DNA of 64,000 nt from GCA-002050365 sp964237235. GTDB lineage: Bacteria > Acidobacteriota > Blastocatellia > Pyrinomonadales > Pyrinomonadaceae. The notes under the pieces were generated by a model that was given only the letters and a program-made list of their open reading frames with translations, did no database searches and was not told where the DNA came from. Numbering within the stretch: the first letter of the stretch is position 1; each line of letters starts with the position of its first letter. This document shows positions 36,333 through 44,919 of this stretch, in pieces. The stretch covers positions 33,651 to 97,650 of the forward strand of contig CAXSGY010000020.1 in assembly GCA_964237235.1 (NCBI GenBank), written 5' to 3'. The position numbers and the translations under genes are program-made.

Positions 36333-37118
36333 TTATTCCGTTCGCGGAACTCCGCCGATCTGTGTTAAAAGTCCGCCGTCAACCGTCCAGATCGCGCCGG
36401 TCACGAACGACGAACTTTCGTGCGCCAGAAACGCGATGACTTCGGCGATTTCTCTCGGTTGCGCGATTCGTCCAATCGGGTGCATCTGGTTGCAAGCGTC
36501 ATAAACCGACTGCGGATGTGGATCGAGTTCCGCCGCCCATTTGAGCATCGGCGTATCAACCGTTCCCGGGCAGACGCAGTTGGCGCGAATATTATCCTTC
36601 GCAAAATCCATCGCCATCGAGCGCGTCAAACCCAAAAGCCCGTGTTTGCTGACCGTGTAAGCCAAAACATTCTGCTGGCTCGCCAACGCCTGCACGCTCG
36701 AAACGTTGACAATCGTGCCGCCGCCCGCTTTTTTCAAAAATGGGATGACCGCTTTCGCGGCGTTCCACGCGCCTTTCAAATTTACATTGAGAACTTCTTC
36801 CCACTGCGCGTCGCCGGTCGAAATCGCCGTGCCGTAACGCTGTATTCCCGCGCTGACGGCGAGCGAATTGATTTTGCCGAAAGTGTCGTGCGCTTTATTG
36901 ACCGCTTTTTCGACCGCCGCGAAATCGGCGACGTTGACTTTTTCGTAAATCGCCCGTCCGCCTTTGGCGACGATTTCGCCGCACGTTTGATTGCCCGCTT
37001 TTTCGTCCCAATCGAAAATCGCCACGCCCGCGCCGCGCTCGGCGAAGATTTCGCACGCCGCTTTGCCGATGCCCAAAGCTCCGCCGGTGACGACGATTGT
37101 TTTACCGTCAAATCTCAT
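36333..37118 (-). CDS. SDR sugar dehydrogenase
   Basis: A 261-residue classical SDR with TGGALGIG at 11-18, SVQALAS before the active site and YTVSK as Tyr/Lys; C-terminal TGAIWTVDGG. The ATG overlaps the stop of the symporter gene (ATGA), so the two are translationally coupled. The position suggests it oxidises the imported sugar to a lactone or aldonate as first catabolic step (compare fucose or glucose dehydrogenases); no lactonase gene is seen. Confidence 0.88.
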   Translation of the reverse strand: MRFDGKTIVVTGGALGIGKAACEIFAERGAGVAIFDWDEKAGNQTCGEIVAKGGRAIYEKVNVADFAAVEKAVNKAHDTFGKINSLAVSAGIQRYGTAISTGDAQWEEVLNVNLKGAWNAAKAVIPFLKKAGGGTIVNVSSVQALASQQNVLAYTVSKHGLLGLTRSMAMDFAKDNIRANCVCPGTVDTPMLKWAAELDPHPQSVYDACNQMHPIGRIAQPREIAEVIAFLAHESSSFVTGAIWTVDGGLLTQIGGVPRTE

Positions 37119-38977
37119 AAACTCTCCCGAACCGTCCTTTCGTGCGGAATTTCGTCTCGCTGTTCCGCCGTATTTTCCGCCTCTTCCGAAGGTGTCGGCG
37201 CAGGCGGCGGCAATGTTTTATACCAGGTGAAATAAAGGATAATAATCGAAATCGAAGTGATGGCGAGCAGTGTCAAACCGATTTCAAGCCGGTGCAGAAT
37301 CAGATAAAGCATCGAAACGTAAAGCGCGGTAATGCCGATCAACGCGATCACCGTGTTGAGCAAATCGAGTTTGAACGGCGACTGCTTTTTAAAGTCGGGC
37401 GTTTCCGCCAAAACCGCCGCTTTTGCCGGCTGCCACGCGCCCGCCGGCTGAACTTTGCGATAGAAATTTTTCAAGGTTTCGAGTTCCGTCGGCTGCGTCA
37501 AAAGCGCGGCGACAATCGTGATAATCGTCGAACAAATCGCAATCACCGGAAAGCCGACATACAAAGGCTGCGCGGGAATTAGGTTGAATTGTTCGAGAAA
37601 AACCTCGCCGAGCGACAAGATCATTCCGCCGAACACGCCCGCCGCGTAGCCCTGCCCGTTAAGTCGCCACCAATACCAGCGCAATACGTTCGGCGGCAAA
37701 ATTCCGGCGGCGAGCGTCCCGAAAATCCACAAAAACGCGGTATTGATCGAAGTGCCGAAAATCGAAATAATCAAACCGACGACGATTAACAGCGCGGACG
37801 AAACGTAACTGGCGCGAATTAAGGTTTGATCCGAAGCGTTCGGATTGATGTAGCGTTGGTAAACGTCTTTCACGAGATACGCCGCGCCGCCGTTAACGGT
37901 CGAGCTGAACGTCGCTAAAAATCCCGAAAGCAAGGCGGCGAGCATAAATCCGACGAGACCAATCGGCAGCATCGAACCGATAATCAAAGGCAGAGCCGTT
38001 TCCGGGTCGGCTTTTAATTTCGCGTCCAGAACCGCGTTCCCGATGCCCATAATCGCCATCACCGCAATCGCCATCGCAAAACACCACCTGACCGTGTGAA
38101 TGCCGCCCCACAGCGCGCCGAGCTTGGAAGCGTCGCGCTCGTCTTTCGCCGCTAAAAAGCGTTGAAAATCGTAAAGCTGTTCGGGTCCGCTCAAACAAAG
38201 CAGCAAGCCTTTCGCCACCCAAACCGCGACCAGCGCGCCGAAAAACGAATAATCCGTGCCGCCCGAAACCAAACCTTGAAAATCAACCGGACGAATCTGC
38301 GGCATAATGTCGTTCCAGCTCGAAGGAACTTTCGCCGCAAACGCCGCCGCGTCGAAATGCAGATAACCGATAATCGAAAAGACAATCGCGCCCGCGCTTA
38401 AAACGATTGTCTGCACTATTTCCACCCGGACGATGCCGTGAAACCCGCCTAAAATTACGTATAAACCGGTCACGCCGAGAATCAATAAAGCGCAGACATT
38501 CGGCGAAAAAGGCAGAAAAATCGAACCGAATTTGCCCATCCCGATTGCCGAATAACCGAGCAATGCAGAGATTGTTAGCACTGCGAACAAAGTGTAAGAA
38601 AGGCGCGCCAAATCGCCCGCTCGGGAATTACCGAAACGCGTTTTCATCCATTCCGCGCCGGTCATTGCGTCCGAACGCCGGATCCATTTGCCCATATAGG
38701 CGAGGTAAAAAGCTGTGATTGGAAATCCCCAGAGCCAATGCACCCACATACCCTTCAAACCCAGCGCAATAAAGGTCGAAACAATCCACATCGTGCCGGT
38801 AATGTCAAAATATGAACTCGAACCGGACATCGCCAATGCCCACCAGGGCAATTGCCGCCCGCCGAGAAAATACGACGACATTCCTTTCGCCGCTTTGCGC
38901 TTCATCGCGAATCCGATGCTCATAATGGCGGCGAGATAAGCGACGACGATGATTTGATCGAGAACCGAAAGCTGCAT
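37115..38977 (-). CDS. sodium:solute symporter (SSS/SLC5 family)
   Basis: A 620-residue inner-membrane transporter with about 13-14 hydrophobic helices and the SSS signature near the N-terminus (YFLGGRQLPWWALAMSG, helix 2 with SSYFDITGTMW). A C-terminal soluble linker precedes the last helices. SSS proteins couple sugar, organic acid or amino acid uptake to Na+. It is the promoter-proximal gene of the operon and complements the TonB receptor in the outer membrane. Confidence 0.92.
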   Translation of the reverse strand: MQLSVLDQIIVVAYLAAIMSIGFAMKRKAAKGMSSYFLGGRQLPWWALAMSGSSSYFDITGTMWIVSTFIALGLKGMWVHWLWGFPITAFYLAYMGKWIRRSDAMTGAEWMKTRFGNSRAGDLARLSYTLFAVLTISALLGYSAIGMGKFGSIFLPFSPNVCALLILGVTGLYVILGGFHGIVRVEIVQTIVLSAGAIVFSIIGYLHFDAAAFAAKVPSSWNDIMPQIRPVDFQGLVSGGTDYSFFGALVAVWVAKGLLLCLSGPEQLYDFQRFLAAKDERDASKLGALWGGIHTVRWCFAMAIAVMAIMGIGNAVLDAKLKADPETALPLIIGSMLPIGLVGFMLAALLSGFLATFSSTVNGGAAYLVKDVYQRYINPNASDQTLIRASYVSSALLIVVGLIISIFGTSINTAFLWIFGTLAAGILPPNVLRWYWWRLNGQGYAAGVFGGMILSLGEVFLEQFNLIPAQPLYVGFPVIAICSTIITIVAALLTQPTELETLKNFYRKVQPAGAWQPAKAAVLAETPDFKKQSPFKLDLLNTVIALIGITALYVSMLYLILHRLEIGLTLLAITSISIIILYFTWYKTLPPPAPTPSEEAENTAEQRDEIPHERTVRESL

Positions 38978-39029
38978 AGTGAATCCGCCTTAGTTTTGAT
39001 AAGTGTTAAAGTTTTCAGATTCGGGAACA

Positions 39030-39062
39030 GAATTTATTTGCTTTTTTACTTCAAATAAATTC
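39030..39062. promoter_or_regulatory. 11-bp perfect palindrome, candidate ROK operator
   Basis: GAATTTATTTG (39030-39040) and CAAATAAATTC (39052-39062) around an 11-base spacer. A weaker outer pair AGTGTT (39002-39007)/AACACT (39063-39068) lies around it. It is between the promoter and the symporter start, where a repressor could block elongation or bind as an operator; an mRNA hairpin is the alternative. Confidence 0.5.
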
Positions 39063-39132
39063 AACACTGCAACAATAAATTTTTCTTGTATATGGAAGCT
39101 GGTAAACTTTATTTTGACCGAAGATTAAGTTA

Positions 39133-39161
39133 TTTGTAGCACCTCGCAAAATTCTTGTCAA
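39133..39161 (-). promoter_or_regulatory. sigma-70-like promoter of the symporter operon
   Basis: On the minus strand TTGACA (39161-39156) and TACAAA (39138-39133) are 17 bases apart, with TG one base before the -10 box (extended -10). It is about 155 bases upstream of the symporter ATG. Confidence 0.65.
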
Positions 39162-39329
39162 TACTTTTTTGAATTTTCAGTGATTTTTTTTTCGACCCGG
39201 TCAAAAGCGTCGGCGGCGAGAACTCCCATTTATAGAGCAATGTGACCATCAATTAATTCGTTGCGAGCGGGGTTATATCTGTCGGCGATTTTAATTCTCA
39301 ACATACGCAGCCAACGGTTAATGATCGTC

Positions 39330-40118
39330 TTATTTTGTGCGGACTTCCGCCTTGATTAAAATCTCTTTCAGCCGAAGATCCCAGTAATTCCAGTTGTGTC
39401 CGCCGGAAAGTATTTTGAATTCATGTGCGATTCCGCGTTTCTGAAAAGAGTTTGAAAGTCGGAGATTAACGGGCAGAAAATCGTCTTCCGCCCCACAGTC
39501 GAGATAAAAATACGGTAGTTCGCGGATTTTTTCGACGGGGAAATTTTCGACGATCTGGAACAAATCATTTTTATCGCGCCGCCATCGGTCATTTCCGAAA
39601 ACGCTCGCTACCGAATTATGCAGCTGCGTCCAATCATCGCCGGCGACAATTTCGGCGGCGTGAAACGCGCCGCTCATCGAAGCCGCCAAACAAAACAACT
39701 CCGGTCGGCGAAAAGCAAATTTGAACGCTCCGTAGCCGCCCATCGAAAGTCCGACGATTGCCCGCTTATTTTTATGCGAATTGACTTTGAATTTTTCTTC
39801 AACGGCGGGAATCAATTCATCTAAAATATAGCTTTCGTAAAAATGAGTTTTGATCTGCGAATTGTCCGAATACCAGCTATCTCCGCCTTCCGCGCACACT
39901 AATATCAGCGACTTGTTTTTTGCGTATTCAGCGATTCGCGTGTAATTCAGCCAATTATCAGAATGCCCGAAAAGTCCGTGAAGCAGATATACAACGGGAA
40001 ATTTTTCGGCGGAATTTTTATAATTTCCAGGAAAAATAACGTGAAAAGTTATTTCTTTGCCGAGCAACTCGCTGTCTAGAGAGAACGCGCCGTTTTTTGA
40101 ACAGTTTTCGGTAATCAT
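39330..40118 (-). CDS. esterase D/CE1-like putative esterase
   Basis: A 262-residue alpha/beta hydrolase of the putative-esterase (esterase D, feruloyl/acetyl-xylan esterase-like) family: VVYLLHGLFGHSDNW oxyanion region, nucleophile elbow GLSMGGYG, Asp in LDCGAEDDFL and His in SGGHNWNYW. The ATG at 40118 overlaps the stop of the ROK gene (TGATG), so both are co-translated. There is no signal peptide. It may remove acyl groups from imported sugars or oligosaccharides. Confidence 0.85.
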   Translation of the reverse strand: MITENCSKNGAFSLDSELLGKEITFHVIFPGNYKNSAEKFPVVYLLHGLFGHSDNWLNYTRIAEYAKNKSLILVCAEGGDSWYSDNSQIKTHFYESYILDELIPAVEEKFKVNSHKNKRAIVGLSMGGYGAFKFAFRRPELFCLAASMSGAFHAAEIVAGDDWTQLHNSVASVFGNDRWRRDKNDLFQIVENFPVEKIRELPYFYLDCGAEDDFLPVNLRLSNSFQKRGIAHEFKILSGGHNWNYWDLRLKEILIKAEVRTK

Positions 40119-41296
40119 CAAAAAAAGTTTTGCAGCGCAATCGGAATCGCTCCGAACAGACTCGGACGCTGAACGCTCGCGGGACGGATTTCGATTTTGG
40201 CGATTGACGGGATCAGATAACGGCTTTTAACTTTGTCTTTAATAATCGCCTCGATTAAATTCCAGGCGGCGGAAATGTCGCCGCCGATGACGATGATCTC
40301 CGGACTCAAGCCATGCGCTAAACTCGCAATGCCCTCGCCGAGATATTCGGCGGTCGCTTTGATTGCCGCAATTGCTTTTTCGTCGCCGCGATTGGCGTTG
40401 GCGATCAGGTCCGTGATCGAAGTCGCCGCCCCTTCCTTGTTGTTCATCAACCGGTGATACCGCGCAATCGTCGCGCTTTCGGACGCGAGCGTCTCCCAGC
40501 ATCCTTTGCGCCCGCACGAGCAGACTTCGCCGTTCGGTTCGAGACACATATGCCCGAATCCGCCCAAACCAATCTGTGAACCGACGTGCAATTCGCCGTT
40601 GATGATTAAGCCCGTGCCTAGTCCGTCAACCACCAGAATATAAAGCAGTGTCTTTACCTTGATCTCATCGAGCGGACCGTACCACAGCTCGGAAAAAGCG
40701 GCGGCATTCGCGTCGTTTTCGACGAAAACCGGCAAATTTAAATGTTTTTCGAGAATTTTTTTAACCGGAGTATTGTTCCATTCGAGATTCGGCGACACGG
40801 CAACTTCGCCGGTCTCGCGGTTGATTAATCCAGGAACGCTCACGCCAACCGCTCGAAACTTGGTGCGCGGATAATTTTGCTCGATGGTTTTATTAATTTC
40901 CAAAGCGATTTTTTTTATAAAATTCTGCGGCCTGCCTTCAGTCATAAGTGCCTTCTGTTTGAGTATGCGCCCGTTAAAATCGCTGACGGCATAGACGGTT
41001 TCGCGGACTCCGATGTCAATCGCCAGAACATAAGCGTTTTCGCCGTTGATGTAAAGATAAATCGGTTTGCGCCCCCCGCTTGAAGGTCCCTCCGCGCCTT
41101 CATAAATTACCCCTTTTCTCATCAGGCGATTGACGATTGAAGAAACCGTACCCGGACGCAAGCCTGAAACTTTGGCGATTTCCGCTCTTGAGATCGGCTG
41201 TTTCTCACGAATCAAATGCAGCAGTAGAGTTTGATTGATATTCCTGATGTCATGAATATCAACCATTTTTAATGCCGATGTCTTCCTTGTTTTCAT
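40118..41296 (-). CDS. ROK-family transcriptional regulator
   Basis: A 392-residue ROK protein with an N-terminal winged helix (about 18-75; ISRAEIAKVSGLRPGTVSSIVNRL) and a sugar-kinase-like domain (DIGVRETVYAV, VENDANAAAFSE, zinc motif CSCGRKGCWE near 255-264). ROK repressors release DNA when a sugar or sugar phosphate binds. The frame is open to 41332 but ATG 41296 gives the usual length. It is coupled to the esterase gene and lies upstream of the sugar operon, which is its likely target. A relic IS982 transposase sits directly upstream. Confidence 0.9.
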   Translation of the reverse strand: MKTRKTSALKMVDIHDIRNINQTLLLHLIREKQPISRAEIAKVSGLRPGTVSSIVNRLMRKGVIYEGAEGPSSGGRKPIYLYINGENAYVLAIDIGVRETVYAVSDFNGRILKQKALMTEGRPQNFIKKIALEINKTIEQNYPRTKFRAVGVSVPGLINRETGEVAVSPNLEWNNTPVKKILEKHLNLPVFVENDANAAAFSELWYGPLDEIKVKTLLYILVVDGLGTGLIINGELHVGSQIGLGGFGHMCLEPNGEVCSCGRKGCWETLASESATIARYHRLMNNKEGAATSITDLIANANRGDEKAIAAIKATAEYLGEGIASLAHGLSPEIIVIGGDISAAWNLIEAIIKDKVKSRYLIPSIAKIEIRPASVQRPSLFGAIPIALQNFF

Positions 41297-41352
41297 TACT
41301 ATATGTGAATCAAGAGTAGAAAAAGCAGACAAGAAAGAATGATAAGATTTTT

Positions 41353-41760
41353 TTGCTTATGAAAAATCAACTCATTCACATATATTTGCTGGTCTGCCAC
41401 ATCTACGATAGTCATAGTTCTTTGAAATTTCAACGCCGCTCGAATTTCAAGCCGCGTTTTACCGACAAGGAAATCATCACCATTTATCTGTTCGGACAAT
41501 TGAATGAGCGGTTCAATCATCGGCAGATTCACACTTTTATCCGCCAATACCGGTTCGAGTAGTTTCCCAATTTGCCGAATTATCAGGCGTTTAACCGCCG
41601 CCAGAATCTTCTCACCGATAATTTTCAAACGCTGTTCGCTTATTTGCTCGAATTTTTGCACACAACTAAAAAAACTTTGAGCGAAGATTGTTTGATTGAT
41701 GCAATGCCGGTCAGGCTCGCCTCCGGCGCGCGCGCGCGGTCGAGCGTTTGCAGCACCAAG
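41353..41760 (+). pseudogene. IS982-family transposase N-terminal relic
   Basis: Open frame MKNQLIHIYLLVCHIYDSH..., with SLKFQRRSNFKPRFTDKE and IYLFGQLNERFNHRQIH, then a TAG and the same frame again (LPNYQAFNRRQNLLTDNF, LSEDCLIDAMPVRLASG). This is the N-terminal half of an IS982 transposase; the catalytic C-terminal half is missing and the text changes abruptly at about 41758. No terminal repeats found. Confidence 0.75.
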
Positions 41761-41900
41761 CGTTAGTCTTGGCATCGGAATGGCGTTGGCTGAGGTCATC
41801 GCCCGTCTGCATCACGCCGAAATTATCGTCGAAAATAATTTGCCGAGCGGCTCAAGATTTACAATTCGTTTTTCGCCCTTAACCGGTGAGTTGAAGGAAA
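41759..41900 (+). pseudogene. C-terminal scrap of a histidine kinase
   Basis: Fused in frame to the transposase scrap is SLGIGMALAEVIARLHHAE followed by IIVENNLPSGSRFTIRFSP, the G2 box and last strands of a HATPase_c domain. The rest of the kinase is absent. Confidence 0.6.
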
Positions 41901-41916
41901 TCAAAATTAATCAAAC

Positions 41917-42042
41917 TCAATCACCGCGCTCCCAGAGGCAATGGTGTTCGAGCGGCTGTCCGTCAATATATTTTTTCAATTCAACGACGAGAAGTTTCGG
42001 CGCGCGTTCAAAATAGTGCGGCGTTATAATTATTGTTCATTT
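41917..42042 (-). pseudogene. C-terminal scrap of a D-2-hydroxyacid dehydrogenase
   Basis: The minus strand reads TIIITPHYFERAPKLLV then VELKKYIDGQPLEHHC and a TGA at 41919-41917. This matches the C-terminal helix and tail (ITPHxxG... LxxYLxGEPL) of NAD-dependent D-2-hydroxyacid dehydrogenases. Only about 40 codons remain. Confidence 0.5.
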
Positions 42043-42170
42043 GGAATCTGTCGTAATTTTTTCCGTCCCTTTTTCGTAAACTTTTTTCACACAATTTTTT
42101 AGATCAAATTTTGTTGGTTTTTCTCAGCCGTCCGTGTAAATTTTATCCGCCGACATTACTGGACAAAACT

Positions 42171-43119
42171 TTATTCTCCGCCTGTTTTTGCGGACAAATA
42201 TCTTGCCAGTCCGATGTCGTCGTCGCGCGTGCCGGTCGCGTCGTGAAACGGCACGACCGAATGCGGATACGGCATATCTATTTTCGCTTCGTCGAACGCG
42301 TATTTGATGCCCGTCGCTACTTGATCGCCGATTTTCAAGACGTTCGCCTGCGGCGATTCGACCCAGAAATAAACTTTCATATTGACGCTTGAGCCGGCGA
42401 GTTCCTCAACGTAAACCCACGGCGCGGGTTCTTTTAAAACGCCTTCGATGCCGCTTAAAACCTGCCGGATCGCCTCACGTTTTTTTTCGATGTCGTCCAA
42501 ATATCCGATGCCGACGACGAATTTGACGCGCCGGTCGAAAGCGGTGTTGACCAAAATCGCGTTCGTGTAAACATCGCCGTTCGGAATAACGACGCGTTCG
42601 CTGTCGAAAGTTTTAATTCTGGTCGAGCGAATGTTGATTTCTTCGACTGTACCGAAATAATCGCGGAAGTTCAGTTGATCGCCGCCGACGAACGGCTGCC
42701 GCCATCAAATCAAAATTCCGGCGAAAAAGTTTTGCATTACGTCTTTGAAGGTGAAGCCGATGGCGACCGACGAAATGCCCAAACCCGTAATCAAATCGCC
42801 CCGGTTTGAACGCCGGAAAAATGACGACCGCTGCGACGAACACGCCGAGAATAATCACGAGCGACGCGATGCGCCCCAACAAATCAGCCAGTGTGACATC
42901 GAGCCGCGTCCGTTCGCCCGCCGCGTGCACGATGCGTTTGACGATTCTCTGGCGATAACCGGAAAGACCAGAAAAACGATGATTCCGAGAACGATATACG
43001 GAAGCCGGGGCGAGAAAACCGTTGCCCAAATCGCGCAAAGTCTGCCAGACGATGCCGACCTCGAACGGGCGCGGCGGCGCGGTCGGAGTCGGTGTTTGCA
43101 GCAAAAATAAAATTTTCAT
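42171..43119 (-). pseudogene. MscS-type mechanosensitive channel, frameshifted
   Basis: Translation in three frames gives a continuous MscS protein: an N-terminal part from ATG 43119 (MKILFLLQTPTP), then PYIVLGIIVFLVFPVIAR, then TLADLLGRIASLVIILGVFV, then DLITGLGISSVAIGFTFKD and MQNFFAGILI, a TGA, WRQPFVGGDQLNFRDYFG and the beta domain (IRSTRIKTFDSERVVIPNGD) to the stop at 42171. At least three frameshifts and one in-frame stop break it. It starts 4 bases after the DUF2254 gene, so it was once co-transcribed with it. Confidence 0.8.
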
Positions 43120-43123
43120 AAAG

Positions 43124-44563
43124 TTAATTTTTTGATTCTTTGTCCGTATCAATTTCAGTTTCAATTGATACTTCGCCCTTCCAACCGAGCTTTTCGACGA
43201 TTTTTTCAAAGTATTCGTCAATCCGCACCCAGTCGTCTTTCGATTCGACGTTTTCGTGCGCCGCGTCCGCCGTCATTTGCAGATGTCTTTTGATAATTTC
43301 GAGCCTTTCGCGGCATTTTTCCGCCGGTAGATTCAATTGCTTGCCGTGCAAATCGGTGCCGTCGGCGATTCGCAACGCGATACATTCGAGCGCGTTCATC
43401 GAGCGCAAAATTATGGCGACGTTGTTGGTCGCGTTCTGGCGCGTCTGGTTGAACGCCAAATCTATTAAATCTTCAAACGAAGGACTTTTAGCGATCACTC
43501 GTAGCCGCCCGCCGGCAAAGCGAAAATGCGTCGGAAACGGATGCGCGGCGAGATGCGAGCAAATCGCCGATAAGTAATCAATCGAAATAACGGCGGTCGT
43601 CGTGTCGTTGACACCCGGCGACAACGCTTTCATCACGATGTCCACGATCTGCCGGATGCCGAACGCGACATCCTGATCTACCGTCCGAAAATTATCAATC
43701 GCGTAAATCCGGTTGAGTTTTTTAATCGTTTCCCGGTCAATCGTTAATTGCGCGCTGCCGGTTTGTGAAATGTGCGCGACGGAGACGAGCGGCGCGCCCG
43801 CGACGACGAATTCGCCGATGCCGTGTTCCATCCGCACGACGATTTCGCGGCGGCGCGTCAATTCGAGCAGCCGTTCGATGTCAATGTTTTGAATGTAACC
43901 CGTATTCGCGGCGCGAATCGTTTGCCAGTCGGACAAAGCGGCGAATTTTTCGAGATTTTCCAGTTCTTTTTCGGGAGCGTTTTCGCCCAGACGGTGCGGG
44001 AAAAGCTCGTCCACGACTTCGACTGTTTCGTCGTAAACCGCCGCGATAATCGCCGAAGCCTGAATCGAAACAGCGATGTGATGAATAAAATAAATTAAAA
44101 AACCGATGCCGACGAGCGCGAGCAAAACGCCGACGATGACCGCGATTGACGGCACGAAAACATTGTCGTCATCGCCGCCGCGAATCGTCCTTAAGACGAC
44201 GATGCAGTAAGTAAAAATGCCGACGAACACGCCCAGCACGACCTGATTGATCTGATCGCGCATAAAATTCCGCAGAATACGCGGCGTATATTGCGTCGAA
44301 GCGAGACTTAAAGCGACGATGACGATTGAAAAAACGATGCCCGCGACCGTCATCATCGAACCGGCAACCGTGCCGAGCATATCACGCGAACCCGACGGCT
44401 CGACTCCGAACAGGCGCGGATAACCGCTTAGCCAGTTGCCGCCGATTTGTTTGTCGAATTCGACTAAAAGAAGTGCGAGAACGATGCTCCCGACGACGAT
44501 CAGCGAGGGCAAAAACCACAAACTCGAATTCAAATCGAGCCATATTTTTCTAACTCGGTTCAT
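43124..44563 (-). CDS. DUF2254 membrane protein
   Basis: A 479-residue inner-membrane protein of the DUF2254 family. Four hydrophobic helices lie in the first 170 residues (LWFLPSLIVVGSIVLALLL, MMTVAGIVFSIVIVALSLA, VVLGVFVGIFTYCIVVL, AVIVGVLLALVGIGFLIYF), with the conserved STQYTPRILRNFMRD loop between helices 2 and 3. The C-terminal 300 residues are soluble and include DQDVAFGIRQIVDIVMKALSPG split over the family's conserved core. Function of the family is not established. The dead MscS gene follows by 4 bases, which hints at a role in membrane stress. Confidence 0.9.
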   Translation of the reverse strand: MNRVRKIWLDLNSSLWFLPSLIVVGSIVLALLLVEFDKQIGGNWLSGYPRLFGVEPSGSRDMLGTVAGSMMTVAGIVFSIVIVALSLASTQYTPRILRNFMRDQINQVVLGVFVGIFTYCIVVLRTIRGGDDDNVFVPSIAVIVGVLLALVGIGFLIYFIHHIAVSIQASAIIAAVYDETVEVVDELFPHRLGENAPEKELENLEKFAALSDWQTIRAANTGYIQNIDIERLLELTRRREIVVRMEHGIGEFVVAGAPLVSVAHISQTGSAQLTIDRETIKKLNRIYAIDNFRTVDQDVAFGIRQIVDIVMKALSPGVNDTTTAVISIDYLSAICSHLAAHPFPTHFRFAGGRLRVIAKSPSFEDLIDLAFNQTRQNATNNVAIILRSMNALECIALRIADGTDLHGKQLNLPAEKCRERLEIIKRHLQMTADAAHENVESKDDWVRIDEYFEKIVEKLGWKGEVSIETEIDTDKESKN

Positions 44564-44919
44564 TAATTTCTGACGTTGGACGATAAAGTCCTGAATTTTT
44601 GGAAATGAAACGGTATATTATAGACCCTTTCCTGTTTATTTAATCGAATTGGCGGCGAATTTATGACCGGCTATCACACGAACGATTTCAAACGGCGGCG
44701 CGTCAGTGCTTATGTTCAGGATTTGTTCGTGTTTCTATACATTTATCCATCTTAACGCAGGTTTCGGATTTTGCCATCGAAAATGATCAACAACATAGCG
44801 TAGGATGAAGCGAAAAGTGAGCGAGAACCCTGCGCGCTATGTGCCGTTGAATTTCCGACGCTGAAAGCGTCGAACGAGCAGTACTCGCGCTGCTGTGGAT
44901 TAATGATTTCGCCAGCCTT
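44564..44919. other. intergenic region with 7-bp hairpin
   Basis: No intact gene. CGACGCT-GAA-AGCGTCG forms a tight hairpin at 44856-44872, part of a REP-like stretch. The frame of the downstream permease is open back to a TGA at 44850, but no ATG and no further transmembrane helices are found. Confidence 0.4.

Larger units (their letters stand above)
38978..39329. other. promoter region of the sugar operon
   Basis: 352 bases, AT-rich, no gene; holds the minus-strand promoter and the palindrome listed separately. The upstream esterase ends at 39330. Confidence 0.5.

Noticed and set aside
36420..37235. 271-codon plus-strand frame
   Set aside because: Shadow of the SDR gene and symporter end; no signal or domain.
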